In this document: positions 8,424-17,959 of the stretch, one piece after another
Layout of the letters: each line of letters opens with the position of its first letter
How positions within the stretch are numbered: position 1 is the first letter of the stretch
Assembly: GCA_963812415.1 (NCBI GenBank)
Contig: CAWEVH010000025.1
Span: forward strand, 1-64,000
DNA length: 64,000 nucleotides
Direction: 5' to 3'
Origin: JACVRW01 sp963812415
GTDB lineage: Bacteria; Actinomycetota; Thermoleophilia; Solirubrobacterales; Thermoleophilaceae
The notes under the pieces: generated by a model
Told to the model about the DNA's origin: nothing
Seen by the model: the letters and a program-made list of their open reading frames with translations, nothing else
The model's database searches: none
Position numbers and translations under genes: made by a program

Positions 8424-9848
8424 ATGAAGCTTCGGGAACTGATGGGGAACGGCTCCCCACCCGCACCCGAGATCGAGATCACCGGACTCGCGTATTCGAG
8501 TCAGAGCGTCACACCGGGGGCGCTCTTTTTTTGCGTGCCGGGATTCCGCTCGGACGGCCACGACTTCGCCCCCGACGCGGTGGCGCGCGGCGCGGCCGCG
8601 CTCGTGTGCGAGCGGCCGCTCGGGCTCGGGGTGCCCGAAGTCGTGGTGGACGACGTGCGCGCGGCGATGGGCCCCGCCGCCGCGCGCTTCCACGGCCATC
8701 CCACGGCCGAGCTCGACGTGGTGGGCATCACCGGCACGAACGGCAAGACCACGACCGCCTTCCTGGTGCGACACCTGCTCGAGGCCGCCGGGCGGCGCTG
8801 CGGGCTGCTCGGAACCGTCAAGCGGGTCGTCGGGGGCCGCGAGGAGGAGGTCGAGCGCACCACCCCGGAGGCGATCGACCTGCAGGCCACCTTCAGGGCG
8901 ATGGTCGAGGCCGGCGACAGCGCCTGCGCGATGGAGGTCTCCTCGCACGCGCTCGAGCTCGGGCGGGCGTCCGGCATCCGCTTCGCCTGCCGGCTGTTCA
9001 CCAACCTGACCCAGGACCATCTCGACTTCCACGACTCGATGGAGGCGTACTTCCTCGCCAAGCGCCGGCTGTTCGACGAGCCTGGCCCTGCGGTCGTGAA
9101 CCTCGACGACGAGTACGGGCGGCGGCTCGCCGGCGAGGTCGAGTGCGTGAGCTTCGCCATCGAGCGCGAGGCGGACTACCGCGCGCGCGACATCGAGTTC
9201 GACTTCACGGGCGCGCGCTTCATCTGCGAGACGCCCGACGGCGCGATCGCGATCGAATCGCCGCTTCCCGGCGTCTTCAACGTCCAGAACGTGCTGGGCG
9301 CGGTGGCAGCCGTGCGCTCGCTCGGCATCGAGGAGATCTCGCTCGAGGGCTTCGGGCGCGTGCCGGGCCGCTTCGAGCCGGTGGACGAGGGCCAGGACTT
9401 CGGCGTGCTCGTGGACTACGCGCACACGCCCGACTCGCTCGAGAACGTGCTGCGCGCCGCTCGCGAGCTGGCGAGTGGCCGCCTCCACGTGGTGTTCGGC
9501 GCCGGCGGCGACCGCGACCGCGGCAAGCGCCCGCTGATGGGCGCGGCCGCCAGGCGGCTGGCCGACCGCCCGATCGTGACCTCGGACAACCCGCGCTCGG
9601 AGCCGCCCCACGCGATCATCGACGAGATCCTCGCGGGCGCCGGCGCGGATGCCGAGCGCGAGGTCGACCGGCGCCGCGCCATCGCGCTCGCCATCGAGAG
9701 CGCCGAGCCGGGCGATGTGGTGGTGATCGCCGGCAAGGGCCACGAGCAGGGGCAGGAGTTCGAGGCCGGGCGCAAGGAGCCCTTCGACGACGTGAGCGTC
9801 GCGCGCGAGGCGCTGCGGCGGCGCGTGCGCTCCGGGAGCCGGGTGTGA
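8424..9848 (+). CDS. murE: UDP-MurNAc-tripeptide synthetase MurE
   Basis: Cytoplasmic ligase adding the third amino acid to UDP-MurNAc-L-Ala-D-Glu. 474 residues. ATP-binding loop 'TGTNGKTTT' at about 104-111, then 'NLTQDHLDFH', and D388-N-P-R391, the motif typical of enzymes that add meso-diaminopimelate. meso-DAP peptidoglycan is therefore expected. Start ATG 8424 follows a 72-base divergent region. A GTG at 8400 is less likely because its Shine-Dalgarno would be too close. It restarts the dcw cluster after the reversed gene pair and overlaps murF by 4 bases. Confidence 0.95.
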   Translation: MKLRELMGNGSPPAPEIEITGLAYSSQSVTPGALFFCVPGFRSDGHDFAPDAVARGAAALVCERPLGLGVPEVVVDDVRAAMGPAAARFHGHPTAELDVVGITGTNGKTTTAFLVRHLLEAAGRRCGLLGTVKRVVGGREEEVERTTPEAIDLQATFRAMVEAGDSACAMEVSSHALELGRASGIRFACRLFTNLTQDHLDFHDSMEAYFLAKRRLFDEPGPAVVNLDDEYGRRLAGEVECVSFAIEREADYRARDIEFDFTGARFICETPDGAIAIESPLPGVFNVQNVLGAVAAVRSLGIEEISLEGFGRVPGRFEPVDEGQDFGVLVDYAHTPDSLENVLRAARELASGRLHVVFGAGGDRDRGKRPLMGAAARRLADRPIVTSDNPRSEPPHAIIDEILAGAGADAEREVDRRRAIALAIESAEPGDVVVIAGKGHEQGQEFEAGRKEPFDDVSVAREALRRRVRSGSRV

Positions 9849-11197
9849 TCGACCTCTCCGCCGGCTGGATCGCGGCGGCCGCCGGCGGCGAGCTGGCGGC
9901 CGGAGCGCCCGAGGCCGCGGGCCCCGAGCGCGCCGTGATCGATTCTCGCGACGCCGGCCCCGGCGACCTGTTCGCCGGCCTGCCCGGAGCGAGCGCCGAC
10001 GGCGGCGAGTTCGCGCCGGCCGCGCTGGAGGCCGGCGTCTGGGGGGTGCTCGTCGGCCCAGCCCACCGCGACGCCGCGCTTCGCGCCGTCGAGGGAGCCG
10101 TGGGCGGCTCGGCCTGCGCATCGGCGGCGGTGATCGTCGCGCCCGAGCCGCTGCTCGCGCTCCAGCGGCTGGCCACCGCCTGGCGCCGCGAGCTCGACGC
10201 CAAGGTGATCGGCGTGACCGGCTCGACGGGCAAGACCTCGACGAAGGACATCCTGTCCGCGCTGCTCGGGGCGCGCATGCGCGTCCATGCCAGCCGCGAG
10301 AACTGGAACACCGAGATCGGGCTCCCGCTCACGATCCTCGAGACCCGGCGCGGGCTGGAGGCGCTCGTTCTCGAGATGGCGATGCGGGGCGAGGGCCAGA
10401 TAGCCGAGCTCGTGACGGTGGCGGAGCCCGACGCCGGGGTGATCGTGAACGTGGGGCCGGTGCACCTCGAGCTGCTCGGCACCGTCGAGCGCGTGGCCGC
10501 CGCGAAGGCCGAGCTGATTCGCGATCTGCCGGCCGGGGCCGCCTGCGTGGTGCCGGCGAGCGAGCCGCTGCTCGAGCGGCATCTGCGCGAGGAGCTCGAC
10601 ACCTGGACGTTCGGGCCCGGCGGCCAGGTGCAGCTGCTCTCGATGGAGGGCGAGCGCGCCGAGATCGAAGCGCGCGGGGAGCGGATCGAGCTCGAGCTGT
10701 CCTACCGCGAGCCGCACAACCTGCTGAACACGCTGGCCGCGGTAGCGGCGGCGCGTGCCCTCGGCCTGCGGGTCGGAGGGGCGGTCGACGTGCGCTTCTC
10801 CTCGCTGCGCGGCGAGGTGGTGGAGCTACCGGGCGGCGTGGTGGTCGTGAATGACTGCTACAACGCCAACCCGATGTCGATGCGCGCCGCGATCGAGCAC
10901 CTCGCCGGCAGCCCCGCCGAGCGCAGGATCGCCGTGCTCGGGACGATGGCCGAGCTGGGCCCGGGGTCGGCCGAGTATCACCGCGAGATCGGGGCGCGGG
11001 CCGCCGAGCTCGGCGTGGACGTGCTGGTGCCCGTCGGCGAGCAGGCGCTCGGCTACACGGCGGGGTTTCGCGGCGACGTACGCCCGGTCGACTCGCCGGA
11101 GGAGGCCGGCGCGCTGCTCCGTGAGCTCGCGCGTCCCGGGGATCGGGTGCTGGTGAAGGGCTCCCGCTCGGTTGGGCTGGAGCGGGTCCTCGCGTAA
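9845..11197 (+). CDS. murF: UDP-MurNAc-tripeptide--D-Ala-D-Ala ligase MurF
   Basis: Completes the UDP-MurNAc-pentapeptide by adding D-Ala-D-Ala. 450 residues, normal length. ATP loop 'GVTGSTGKTSTK' at about 123-134, 'ENWNTEIGLPLT' and 'VVVVNDCYNANPMSM', all Mur-ligase family landmarks. The start GTG 9845 overlaps the murE stop by four bases (GTGA), indicating translational coupling. mraY follows after 3 bases. Confidence 0.95.
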   Translation: MIDLSAGWIAAAAGGELAAGAPEAAGPERAVIDSRDAGPGDLFAGLPGASADGGEFAPAALEAGVWGVLVGPAHRDAALRAVEGAVGGSACASAAVIVAPEPLLALQRLATAWRRELDAKVIGVTGSTGKTSTKDILSALLGARMRVHASRENWNTEIGLPLTILETRRGLEALVLEMAMRGEGQIAELVTVAEPDAGVIVNVGPVHLELLGTVERVAAAKAELIRDLPAGAACVVPASEPLLERHLREELDTWTFGPGGQVQLLSMEGERAEIEARGERIELELSYREPHNLLNTLAAVAAARALGLRVGGAVDVRFSSLRGEVVELPGGVVVVNDCYNANPMSMRAAIEHLAGSPAERRIAVLGTMAELGPGSAEYHREIGARAAELGVDVLVPVGEQALGYTAGFRGDVRPVDSPEEAGALLRELARPGDRVLVKGSRSVGLERVLA

Positions 11198-11200
11198 CGC

Positions 11201-12175
11201 ATGCTCGGCGAGATCGTCATCGGAGGCTCCGCCTCTCTGCTCATCTGCATGTTCCTGGGCCCGCGCTTCATCGAGTACCTGCGGCTCAAGGAGTTCGGGC
11301 AGCACATCCGCGAGGAGGGGCCGGCCGGCCATCACGGCAAGGCCGGCACGCCGACGATGGGCGGGCTGGCGGTCGTGCTCGCCGTGTGCGTGCCGTTCCT
11401 GATCCTGAGCGAGTACCGAGCGGCCTCCCTCGCCGTGCTCGGCACCGGTCTCGCGATGGCGGCGCTCGGCTTCGCCGACGACATCATCAAGCTGCGCCAG
11501 CGCCGCTCGCTCGGCGTGTCGGGCCGCACCAAGCTGCTGGTCCAGGCCGTGACCGCGCTCGCGCTGTGGGTGCTCGTGACGGAGTACGTGGAGCTCCAGG
11601 ACACGCTCGATCTGCGCGTGGTGGACGCCCAGGTCGAGCTCGGCGTGGCCTATCCCGTGCTGATCTTTCTCGTGCTGGCCGGCGCCACCAACGGCGTGAA
11701 CCTCACGGACGGGCTCGACGGCCTCGCCGCCGGCTGCGCGGCGATCGTGTTCCTCGCCTTCACGGCAATGACCTTCATCACCGAGGGCCAGGAGGATCTC
11801 GCGCTGCTGAGCGCCTGCCTGGTGGGCGCCTGCGTCGGCTTTCTCTGGTTCAACTCGTTCCCGGCGTCGGTGTTCATGGGTGACACCGGGGCGCTCGCGC
11901 TCGGCGGCTTCATCGCGGGGCTGGCGGTGATGACGAAGACCGAGCTGCTCCTGATCGTGATCGGCGGGATCTTCGTGATCGAGGCGCTCTCGGTCGCCAT
12001 CCAGGTGTTCTCGTTTCAGCGCTTCCGCAAGCGCGTGTTCCTGATGGCCCCGATCCACCACCACTTCGAGCTGATGGCCTGGTCGGAGACGAAGATCATC
12101 CTGCGCTTCTGGATCGTGGCGGCGATCTGCGCGGCGATCGGCTTCACGCTCTACCAGGCGTCGCTCACGCCGTGA
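11201..12175 (+). CDS. mraY: Phospho-MurNAc-pentapeptide transferase MraY
   Basis: Integral membrane enzyme that transfers phospho-MurNAc-pentapeptide to undecaprenyl phosphate, making lipid I. 324 residues with about ten membrane segments. Family motifs are present: 'PTMGGL' early, 'FADDIIK' (DDxxK, Mg/substrate site), 'NLTDGLDGLA', and the HHH loop 'APIHHHFE' near the C-terminus. Start ATG 11201. The stop overlaps the murD GTG by 4 bases. Confidence 0.96.
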   Translation: MLGEIVIGGSASLLICMFLGPRFIEYLRLKEFGQHIREEGPAGHHGKAGTPTMGGLAVVLAVCVPFLILSEYRAASLAVLGTGLAMAALGFADDIIKLRQRRSLGVSGRTKLLVQAVTALALWVLVTEYVELQDTLDLRVVDAQVELGVAYPVLIFLVLAGATNGVNLTDGLDGLAAGCAAIVFLAFTAMTFITEGQEDLALLSACLVGACVGFLWFNSFPASVFMGDTGALALGGFIAGLAVMTKTELLLIVIGGIFVIEALSVAIQVFSFQRFRKRVFLMAPIHHHFELMAWSETKIILRFWIVAAICAAIGFTLYQASLTP

Positions 12176-13413
12176 GGCCTGCGCTCCCGGAGGGCCCGTA
12201 CCTCGTCATCGGGCTCGCCCGCTCGGGGATCGCGGCCGCGCGGATGCTGCGCGCGCACGGTGAGGTGCTGGCCTGCGACTCCGGGCGGCCCGAGCTGCCG
12301 GACGACCTCGAGGCCGAGCTCGAGAGCGACGGCGTCGGCTTGCTCGAGCGGGCCGGGGTGGTCGTGAAGAGCCCGGGCGTGCCCCAGGAGGCGCCGCTGA
12401 TCCAGGCGGCGCGGGCGCGCGGCGTGCCGGTGCTCGGGGAGCTCGAGCTCGCCTGGCGGCTGCTGCCGAACCGCTTCGTGGCGGTGACGGGCACGAACGG
12501 CAAGACGACCACGGTCGAGCTGCTCGGCGCGATCTGGCGGGCGGCCCGGCTGCCGGTGGCGGTGGCGGGCAACGTCGGCACGCCGCTGTCGGCGCTCGTG
12601 GGGGAGGTGGAGCCGGACACGACGGTCGTCTGCGAGGTCTCGAGCTTCCAGGCCGAGGACAGCGAGGCCTTCGCCCCCGACGTGGGCCTGCTCCTGAACG
12701 TCGAGGAGGACCACCTCGACCGCCACGGCAGCTTCGAGGCGTACCGCGACGCCAAGCTCGGCATGTTCCGCAACCAGACGCCCGAGCAGGTGGCCGTGGC
12801 CCCGCCGGGCTTTTCCCTGCCCGGCCGCGCGCGGCGGGTGACGTTCGGGGATCCGGAGGAGCTGCCGCTGCCGGCCTCCGAGATCCGCCTGCGCGGACGG
12901 CACAACCTGGAGAACGCCATGGGCGCGTCGGCCGCCGCCCTCGTCGCGGGCGTGCCCGGTGAGGCAGTGGCGGCCGCCCTGCGCGGCTTCGCCGGGGTGC
13001 CGCACCGCCTCGAGGAGGTGGGCAGCGCCGGCGGCGTGCTGTACGTCAACGACTCGAAGGCCACCAACGTCGCGTCGGCCCGGCGCGGGATCGAGGCCTT
13101 CGACGGCGGCGTGCACGCCATCCTGGGCGGCAGCCTGAAGGGCGGTGGCTTCACCGGCCTGCGCGAGCCGGTCGCGTCTCGCTGCCGGGCCTGCTACCTG
13201 ATCGGGGAGGCCGCCGAGCAGCTCGAAAGGGACCTCGCGGAGACCGTGCCGTTGCGCCTCTGCGGCGATCTCGAGGGTGCCGTCGACGCGGCGGCGCGGG
13301 CCGCGTCGCCGGGCGAGGTGGTGCTGCTCTCGCCCGCCTGCGCCAGCTTCGACCAGTTCCGCGATTACGAGGAGCGCGGAGACCGGTTCAGGACGCTCGT
13401 GCCGCGAGCATGA
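12172..13413 (+). CDS. murD: UDP-MurNAc-L-alanine--D-glutamate ligase MurD
   Basis: Adds D-Glu to UDP-MurNAc-L-Ala in the cytoplasm. 413 residues, a little short of the usual ~450. The N-terminal nucleotide-sugar pocket 'VIGLARSGIAAARML' is at 12-26, ATP loop 'TGTNGKTTT' at about 106-114, and 'VNDSKATNVASA' lies in the C-terminal domain. Start GTG 12172 overlaps the mraY stop (GTGA). 30 bases separate it from ftsW. Confidence 0.95.
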   Translation: MRPALPEGPYLVIGLARSGIAAARMLRAHGEVLACDSGRPELPDDLEAELESDGVGLLERAGVVVKSPGVPQEAPLIQAARARGVPVLGELELAWRLLPNRFVAVTGTNGKTTTVELLGAIWRAARLPVAVAGNVGTPLSALVGEVEPDTTVVCEVSSFQAEDSEAFAPDVGLLLNVEEDHLDRHGSFEAYRDAKLGMFRNQTPEQVAVAPPGFSLPGRARRVTFGDPEELPLPASEIRLRGRHNLENAMGASAAALVAGVPGEAVAAALRGFAGVPHRLEEVGSAGGVLYVNDSKATNVASARRGIEAFDGGVHAILGGSLKGGGFTGLREPVASRCRACYLIGEAAEQLERDLAETVPLRLCGDLEGAVDAAARAASPGEVVLLSPACASFDQFRDYEERGDRFRTLVPRA

Positions 13414-13443
13414 ATCCGCGCGCGGGCGTCGAAGAGCGTCCGG

Positions 13444-14691
13444 ATGGCATCGCGCGCCGCCGCCAAGTCGGCTGGTCATCGACCGGTCGAGTACTCCATC
13501 CTCTACACGGCCACCCTCTGCCTGCTCGCGGGCGGCGCGGTGATGGTCTACTCGGCGAGCTCGGCGGAGTCGCTGCTGTCGGGCTCGGGCGACGCGTCCG
13601 AATACCTCAAGCGCTACGTGATGTTCGGCCTGATCGGGCTCGTGGCGATGCACTTCGCCGCGCGGCACGGTCTCGCCGTCGTGCGCGGGCTTGCGCCCGC
13701 GCTGCTGGTGAGCGCGTTCGGCCTGACGATCGCCGTGATGCTGCCGGGCGTTGGGGTCACGGTCAACGGTGCCACGCGCTGGCTCGGGGCGGGCCCGTTC
13801 CAGTTTCAGCCCTCCGAGCTCCTCAAGGTGGCCCTCGTCCTGTACGCGGCCCAGGTGCTCGCCGCGCGACCGCACTCGATACGCACGATCGGCGGGATGG
13901 CCAAGCCGCTTCTGATCGTGGTGGCCGTCGCCTGCGCGCTCCTCTTGAAGCAGCCCGACATGGGCACCGCGATGGTGATCTGCTTCGCGATCGGGGCGCT
14001 GCTCGTGGCGGCCGGCGCGCCGATCCGCAACCTCGCCACGATCGCCGGCGCGCTGGCGGCCCTGGCCACCATCGTGGCGCTCGCCGAGCCCTACCGGCGC
14101 GAGCGGTTGACCTCGTTCCTCGACCCGTTCTCCGACGCCGGCGACACCGGCTTCCAGGCCGTGCAGGCGCTCACGGCGATTGGCTCGGGGGGCTTCTTCG
14201 GGGTCGGCCTCGGCGAGTCGGTGCAGAAGATCTTCTACCTGCCCGAGGCCCACACGGACATGATCCTGGCGATCATCGGGGAGGAGCTCGGGCTGGTCGG
14301 CATCCTCGGCGTGATCGTGCTCTACGGCATGATCGGCTACGCCGGCCTGCGCACCGCGAAGCTGGCGGGCGATCTCTACTCCAAGCTGCTGGCGGCGGGG
14401 ATCACCTGCCTGATCCTCGCCCAGGCGACGCTCAACTTCTTCGCGGTCCTCGGGATGATGCCGCTCACCGGGGTGCCACTGCCGTTCATCTCGTACGGGA
14501 GCTCGAACCTGATCGTGCTGCTGGGCGCGATGGGCCTGCTCCTGAACGTGGCGGCCACCGGCGGGCGGGCCGCGCGCGCCGGCTCCGAGGGGACCGGCCT
14601 GCGCGCGGTCGCGGGAGGTGCACGTGCCGAAGATCGTGATCGCCGCCGGGGGCACGGCGGGGCACGTCGTGCCGGCGCTCGCGGTGGCTGA
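13444..14691 (+). CDS. ftsW: Septal peptidoglycan polymerase FtsW (SEDS family)
   Basis: Polytopic membrane glycosyltransferase that polymerises lipid II at the septum with FtsI. 415 residues with about ten membrane segments. SEDS landmarks: 'GATRWLGAGPFQFQPSELLKVA', 'KQPDMGTAMV', 'YLPEAHTDMILAIIGEELG' and 'GMMPLTGVPLPFISYGSSNL'. The last ~35 residues are Gly/Arg/Ala-rich and overlap the murG coding region by about 70 bases, unlike any other junction here. This tail may be an artefact of a lost stop. The start ATG 13444 is the first in frame with family-like sequence. Confidence 0.93.
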   Translation: MASRAAAKSAGHRPVEYSILYTATLCLLAGGAVMVYSASSAESLLSGSGDASEYLKRYVMFGLIGLVAMHFAARHGLAVVRGLAPALLVSAFGLTIAVMLPGVGVTVNGATRWLGAGPFQFQPSELLKVALVLYAAQVLAARPHSIRTIGGMAKPLLIVVAVACALLLKQPDMGTAMVICFAIGALLVAAGAPIRNLATIAGALAALATIVALAEPYRRERLTSFLDPFSDAGDTGFQAVQALTAIGSGGFFGVGLGESVQKIFYLPEAHTDMILAIIGEELGLVGILGVIVLYGMIGYAGLRTAKLAGDLYSKLLAAGITCLILAQATLNFFAVLGMMPLTGVPLPFISYGSSNLIVLLGAMGLLLNVAATGGRAARAGSEGTGLRAVAGGARAEDRDRRRGHGGARRAGARGG

Positions 14692-15697
14692 GGCGCTCCG
14701 CGAGCAGGACGCCGAGGTCGAGTTCATCGGGGGCGAGCGCGCCGAGGCCGAGCTCGTGCCGGCCGCCGGCTACCCGTTCCACCCGTTGCGGGTGACGGGG
14801 ATCGACCGCGAAAGCCCGCTGCGCGCCGCCTGGGCGCTGCTGCTGGCGGCGCGAGCGGCCGGCCGCGCCCGTCGCATCCTGCGCGCCGTCGGCGCCGACG
14901 CCGTGCTCGGCGGGGGCGGCTACGTGGCCGGCCCGGTCGGGCTCGCCGCGCGCACGGCCGGGCTGCCGCTCGTGCTGAGCGAGGCCGACAGCCATTTGGG
15001 CGTGACCAACCGGATGCTGGCGCCGTTCGCTCGCCGCGTCTGCCTCGCCTTCCCGCTCGAGGGGCGGGAGGGCAGGCGCTACCTGGTGACCGGGCGGCCC
15101 GTGCCGGCCGCGACCGGCCACGCCGACCGGCGGGCTGCCCGCGAGCGCTTCGACATCCCCGCCGAGCAGCAGTGCCTGCTCGTGTTCGGCGGCTCGCTCG
15201 GCGCACGCCGGCTCAACCACGCCGCGATCGACGCGTTCGGCGAGACCGCGCCCTGCGCGGTGCTGCACGCCTGCGGGCGTCGCGACGAGGACGAGCTGCG
15301 CGCCCGCCTGGCGGCGCTCGGCTCGCCCTCCCACTACCACCTCCTGCCGTACATCGAGCCGTTCGCGGACGCGCTCGCGGCGGCAGACCTCGTGGCGGCG
15401 CGAGCGGGCGGCTCGGTGCTCGAGCTTGCGGCGGCCGGGCTTCCGTCCGTCCTCGTTCCCTATCCGCACGCCAGCGCCGACCATCAGACGCAGAACGCGC
15501 GCTACATGGAGCGCGCCGGCGCCGCCGTGGTGGTGCCGGACGCCGAGCTCGACGGCCCGCGTCTCGCGCGCGAGGTGGGCGCGCTGCTCGGAGCCCCGCA
15601 GCGCATGGCGGAGCTCGCGAACGCGGCGCGCGCCGCCGCCCGGCCCGACGCCGCCGAGCGGATCGCCGCCGAGCTGCTGGCCGCGGCGCGGGCCTGA
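14624..15697 (+). CDS. murG: Lipid II synthase MurG (GlcNAc transferase)
   Basis: Membrane-associated glycosyltransferase adding GlcNAc to lipid I to give lipid II. About 357 residues. The N-terminal glycine loop 'AAGGTAGHVVPALAVAEAL', 'LGGGGYVAGPVGLAA', and the UDP-GlcNAc-binding 'ARAGGSVLELAAAGLPSVLVPYPHASADHQTQNA' region are all typical. I chose GTG 14624 because GGGAGG lies 5 bases upstream; GTG 14618 adds two residues. It overlaps the 3' end of ftsW. Confidence 0.95.
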   Translation: MPKIVIAAGGTAGHVVPALAVAEALREQDAEVEFIGGERAEAELVPAAGYPFHPLRVTGIDRESPLRAAWALLLAARAAGRARRILRAVGADAVLGGGGYVAGPVGLAARTAGLPLVLSEADSHLGVTNRMLAPFARRVCLAFPLEGREGRRYLVTGRPVPAATGHADRRAARERFDIPAEQQCLLVFGGSLGARRLNHAAIDAFGETAPCAVLHACGRRDEDELRARLAALGSPSHYHLLPYIEPFADALAAADLVAARAGGSVLELAAAGLPSVLVPYPHASADHQTQNARYMERAGAAVVVPDAELDGPRLAREVGALLGAPQRMAELANAARAAARPDAAERIAAELLAAARA

Positions 15698-15716
15698 GCC
15701 TGAGTACGTTTCGCCG

Positions 15717-17051
15717 ATGCAGTCCGAGCCGTTCGCGGGGCGGAGCCTCCACTTCATCGGGATCGGCGGGGCCGGCATGAGCGGCCTCGCGCTGGTCGCG
15801 CGCGCACTCGGGGCGCGGGTCACGGGCTCCGATCGCGCCGAGTCCTCCTACTGCGGGCCGCTGCGGGCGGCCGGGATCGAGCCGAGCATCGGGCACGACG
15901 CGCCAAACCTGCCGCCGGAGGCCGAGATCGTGGTGTCGACCGCCATCCCCGAGGACAATCCCGAGCTCGCCGCGGGGCGCGCCGCGGGCGCCGCCGTGCT
16001 GCACCGCGGTGACCTGCTCGGCGAGCTGTCCCGGATGAAGCGCACGATCGCCGTGGGCGGCACCCACGGCAAGACCACCACGTCCTCGATGGTCACGCTG
16101 GCGCTGCTCGCGGCCGGCCGTGAGCCCGCCTTCCTGGTGGGCGGAGAGCTGCGCGCCGCCGGCACCAACGCCGCCTGGGGGGCGGGGGAGTGGGCGGTGA
16201 TCGAGGCCGACGAGTCGGACCGCTCGTTCCTCAAGCTGGAGCGGGAGGTGGCGGTGGTCACGAACGTGGAGCTCGACCATCACGCCACCTACGCCACGCT
16301 TGCGGAGCTCGAGCTCGCCTTCCGGGAGTTCGCCGCTCCCGCCGAGCTGCGCGTGCTCGGACCGGGCGTGGAGCTGCCGGGCCGGGGCCGCGAGGTCCAC
16401 TTCGGCATCGGCGAGGGCGCCCTGCGGGCCGAGGAGCTCGAGCTGCACCCGGGCGGCTCGCGCTTCCGCGTCGACGGCGTCGAGCTCGCGCTGCGGGTGC
16501 CCGGGCGCCACAACGTGCTGAACGCGCTCGCGGCGCTCGCGGCCTGCCGCGAGGCGGGCCTCGAGCCCGCCGGCGCCGCCCCCGGCCTGGCCGCCTTCAC
16601 GGGCGCGGGACGCCGTTTCGAGGAGCACGGCCGCACCGCCTCGGGCGCGCTCGTGGTCGACGACTACGCCCATCATCCGACGGAGGTCCGCGCGACGCTC
16701 GACGCCGCGCGGACGCTCGAGCCGCGCCGGCTCGTGGCCTGCTTCCAGCCCCACCTCTACTCGCGCACGCGCATGCTCGCCCGCGAGTTCGGGGCCGCGC
16801 TCGCCCTGGCCGACCTGGTGGTCGTGCTGGACGTCTATCCCGCGCGCGAGCGAGCCGAGGACTTCCCCGGCGTGAGCGGCCTGACCGTCGCACGCGAGGC
16901 GGCGAGCGCCGCGGCGGGCCGACCCGTGTGGTGGCTGCCGAAGATGGACGACGCCGAGCGCATGCTGCGCGCCGAGCTGCGCGAGGGCGATCTGCTGCTC
17001 ACGCTGGGGGCGGGAGACGTGGACGCCCTGGCGAAGAGGCTCACCACGTGA
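15717..17051 (+). CDS. murC: UDP-MurNAc--L-alanine ligase MurC
   Basis: First Mur ligase, adding L-Ala to UDP-MurNAc. 444 residues. N-terminal 'FIGIGGAGMSGLA' (13-25) binds the nucleotide sugar. ATP loop 'GGTHGKTTT' lies at about 114-122, then 'EADESDRSFL' and 'VDDYAHHPTEV' in the central and C-terminal domains. Start ATG 15717 is 19 bases after murG. The stop overlaps the murB GTG by four bases. Confidence 0.95.
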   Translation: MQSEPFAGRSLHFIGIGGAGMSGLALVARALGARVTGSDRAESSYCGPLRAAGIEPSIGHDAPNLPPEAEIVVSTAIPEDNPELAAGRAAGAAVLHRGDLLGELSRMKRTIAVGGTHGKTTTSSMVTLALLAAGREPAFLVGGELRAAGTNAAWGAGEWAVIEADESDRSFLKLEREVAVVTNVELDHHATYATLAELELAFREFAAPAELRVLGPGVELPGRGREVHFGIGEGALRAEELELHPGGSRFRVDGVELALRVPGRHNVLNALAALAACREAGLEPAGAAPGLAAFTGAGRRFEEHGRTASGALVVDDYAHHPTEVRATLDAARTLEPRRLVACFQPHLYSRTRMLAREFGAALALADLVVVLDVYPARERAEDFPGVSGLTVAREAASAAAGRPVWWLPKMDDAERMLRAELREGDLLLTLGAGDVDALAKRLTT

Positions 17052-17959
17052 CCCCGCCCGGTGTCAAGACGGACTTCCCGCTCGCCCGGCTCACGACCGT
17101 GCGCACCGGGGGGCACGCGGACTACTACGCGCGCCCCGACTCGGCAGAGGCGCTCGGGGAGCTGCTGGCGTGGGCCGGCGCCGACGGGATCGAGGTAGGA
17201 GTGGTGGGCTCAGGCTCGAACCTCCTGATAGCGGATGAGGGGTTCCGAGGACTCGTGATCAAGCTCGATGGCTCGCTGGCCCGGATCGAGCAGGACGGCG
17301 AGCGCCTGCTCTGCGGGGGCGGCGCCCGGCTGCCCCAGGCCGCGGCGTTCGCGGCGCGCGCCGGTCTCAGCGGCCTCGAGTTCGGCGTGAACATCCCGGG
17401 CACCGTCGGCGGCGCTGTGCGCATGAACGCCAACGCCTACGGCGGCGACCTGGCGCGGGTGCTCGAGTGGGTGGAGGTCACGACCCCCAGCGGCGCCGAC
17501 ACGCGCACCCCCGACGAGCTCGGCTTCCGCTACCGGCGCTCCAACCTGGGCCCGCGCGAGATCGTGGCGCGCGCGTCGTTCGCGCTCACGCGGGCCGAGC
17601 CCGAGGCGGTGAAGGCCACCCTCGCCGAGATGCGAGCGCAGCGGCGCGCGGCGCAGCCCTCGGGCATCAAGACCTTCGGCTCCACCTTCAAGAACCCCGA
17701 CGATCCGCGCGCAGAGGGCAAGAGCGCCGGCGTGCTGCTCGACGAGGCCGGCTGCCGGGGCCTCGCCGTCGGCGGCGCCCGTTTCTCCGAGAAGCACGCG
17801 AACTTCGTTGAGAACGGCGGCGAGGCCACAACCGCCGACGTGATCGGCCTGATGGCGGAGGGGCGGCGCCGGGTGCGGGAGCGCTTCGGCGTGGAGCTCG
17901 AGCCCGAGGTGCAGTTCCTGGGCGACGTGGACGCCTCGGCCCTCTGGGGCGCTCGATGA
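17048..17959 (+). CDS. murB: UDP-N-acetylenolpyruvoylglucosamine reductase MurB
   Basis: FAD- and NADPH-dependent reductase producing UDP-MurNAc. About 303 residues, type II (short) MurB. FAD-binding motif 'VGSGSNLLIAD', then 'FGVNIPGTVGGAVRMNANAYGG', and 'TFGSTFKNP', which carries the catalytic serine region. Near the end 'SEKHANFVENGGEATT' is typical. Start GTG 17048 overlaps murC (GTGA); the stop overlaps ftsQ (ATGA). murA is not in the window. Confidence 0.95.
   Translation: MTPPGVKTDFPLARLTTVRTGGHADYYARPDSAEALGELLAWAGADGIEVGVVGSGSNLLIADEGFRGLVIKLDGSLARIEQDGERLLCGGGARLPQAAAFAARAGLSGLEFGVNIPGTVGGAVRMNANAYGGDLARVLEWVEVTTPSGADTRTPDELGFRYRRSNLGPREIVARASFALTRAEPEAVKATLAEMRAQRRAAQPSGIKTFGSTFKNPDDPRAEGKSAGVLLDEAGCRGLAVGGARFSEKHANFVENGGEATTADVIGLMAEGRRRVRERFGVELEPEVQFLGDVDASALWGAR

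Noticed and set aside
7431..10121. Very long reverse frame whose upstream part covers murE and murF
   Set aside because: Only the part below 8351 looks like protein (GAF-GGDEF). The rest is the antisense of murE/murF, kept open by high GC content.
12151..14727. 858-codon reverse frame opposite murD and ftsW
   Set aside because: Arg/Gly/His-rich composition typical of antisense shadows. The forward frames carry clear MurD and FtsW motifs.
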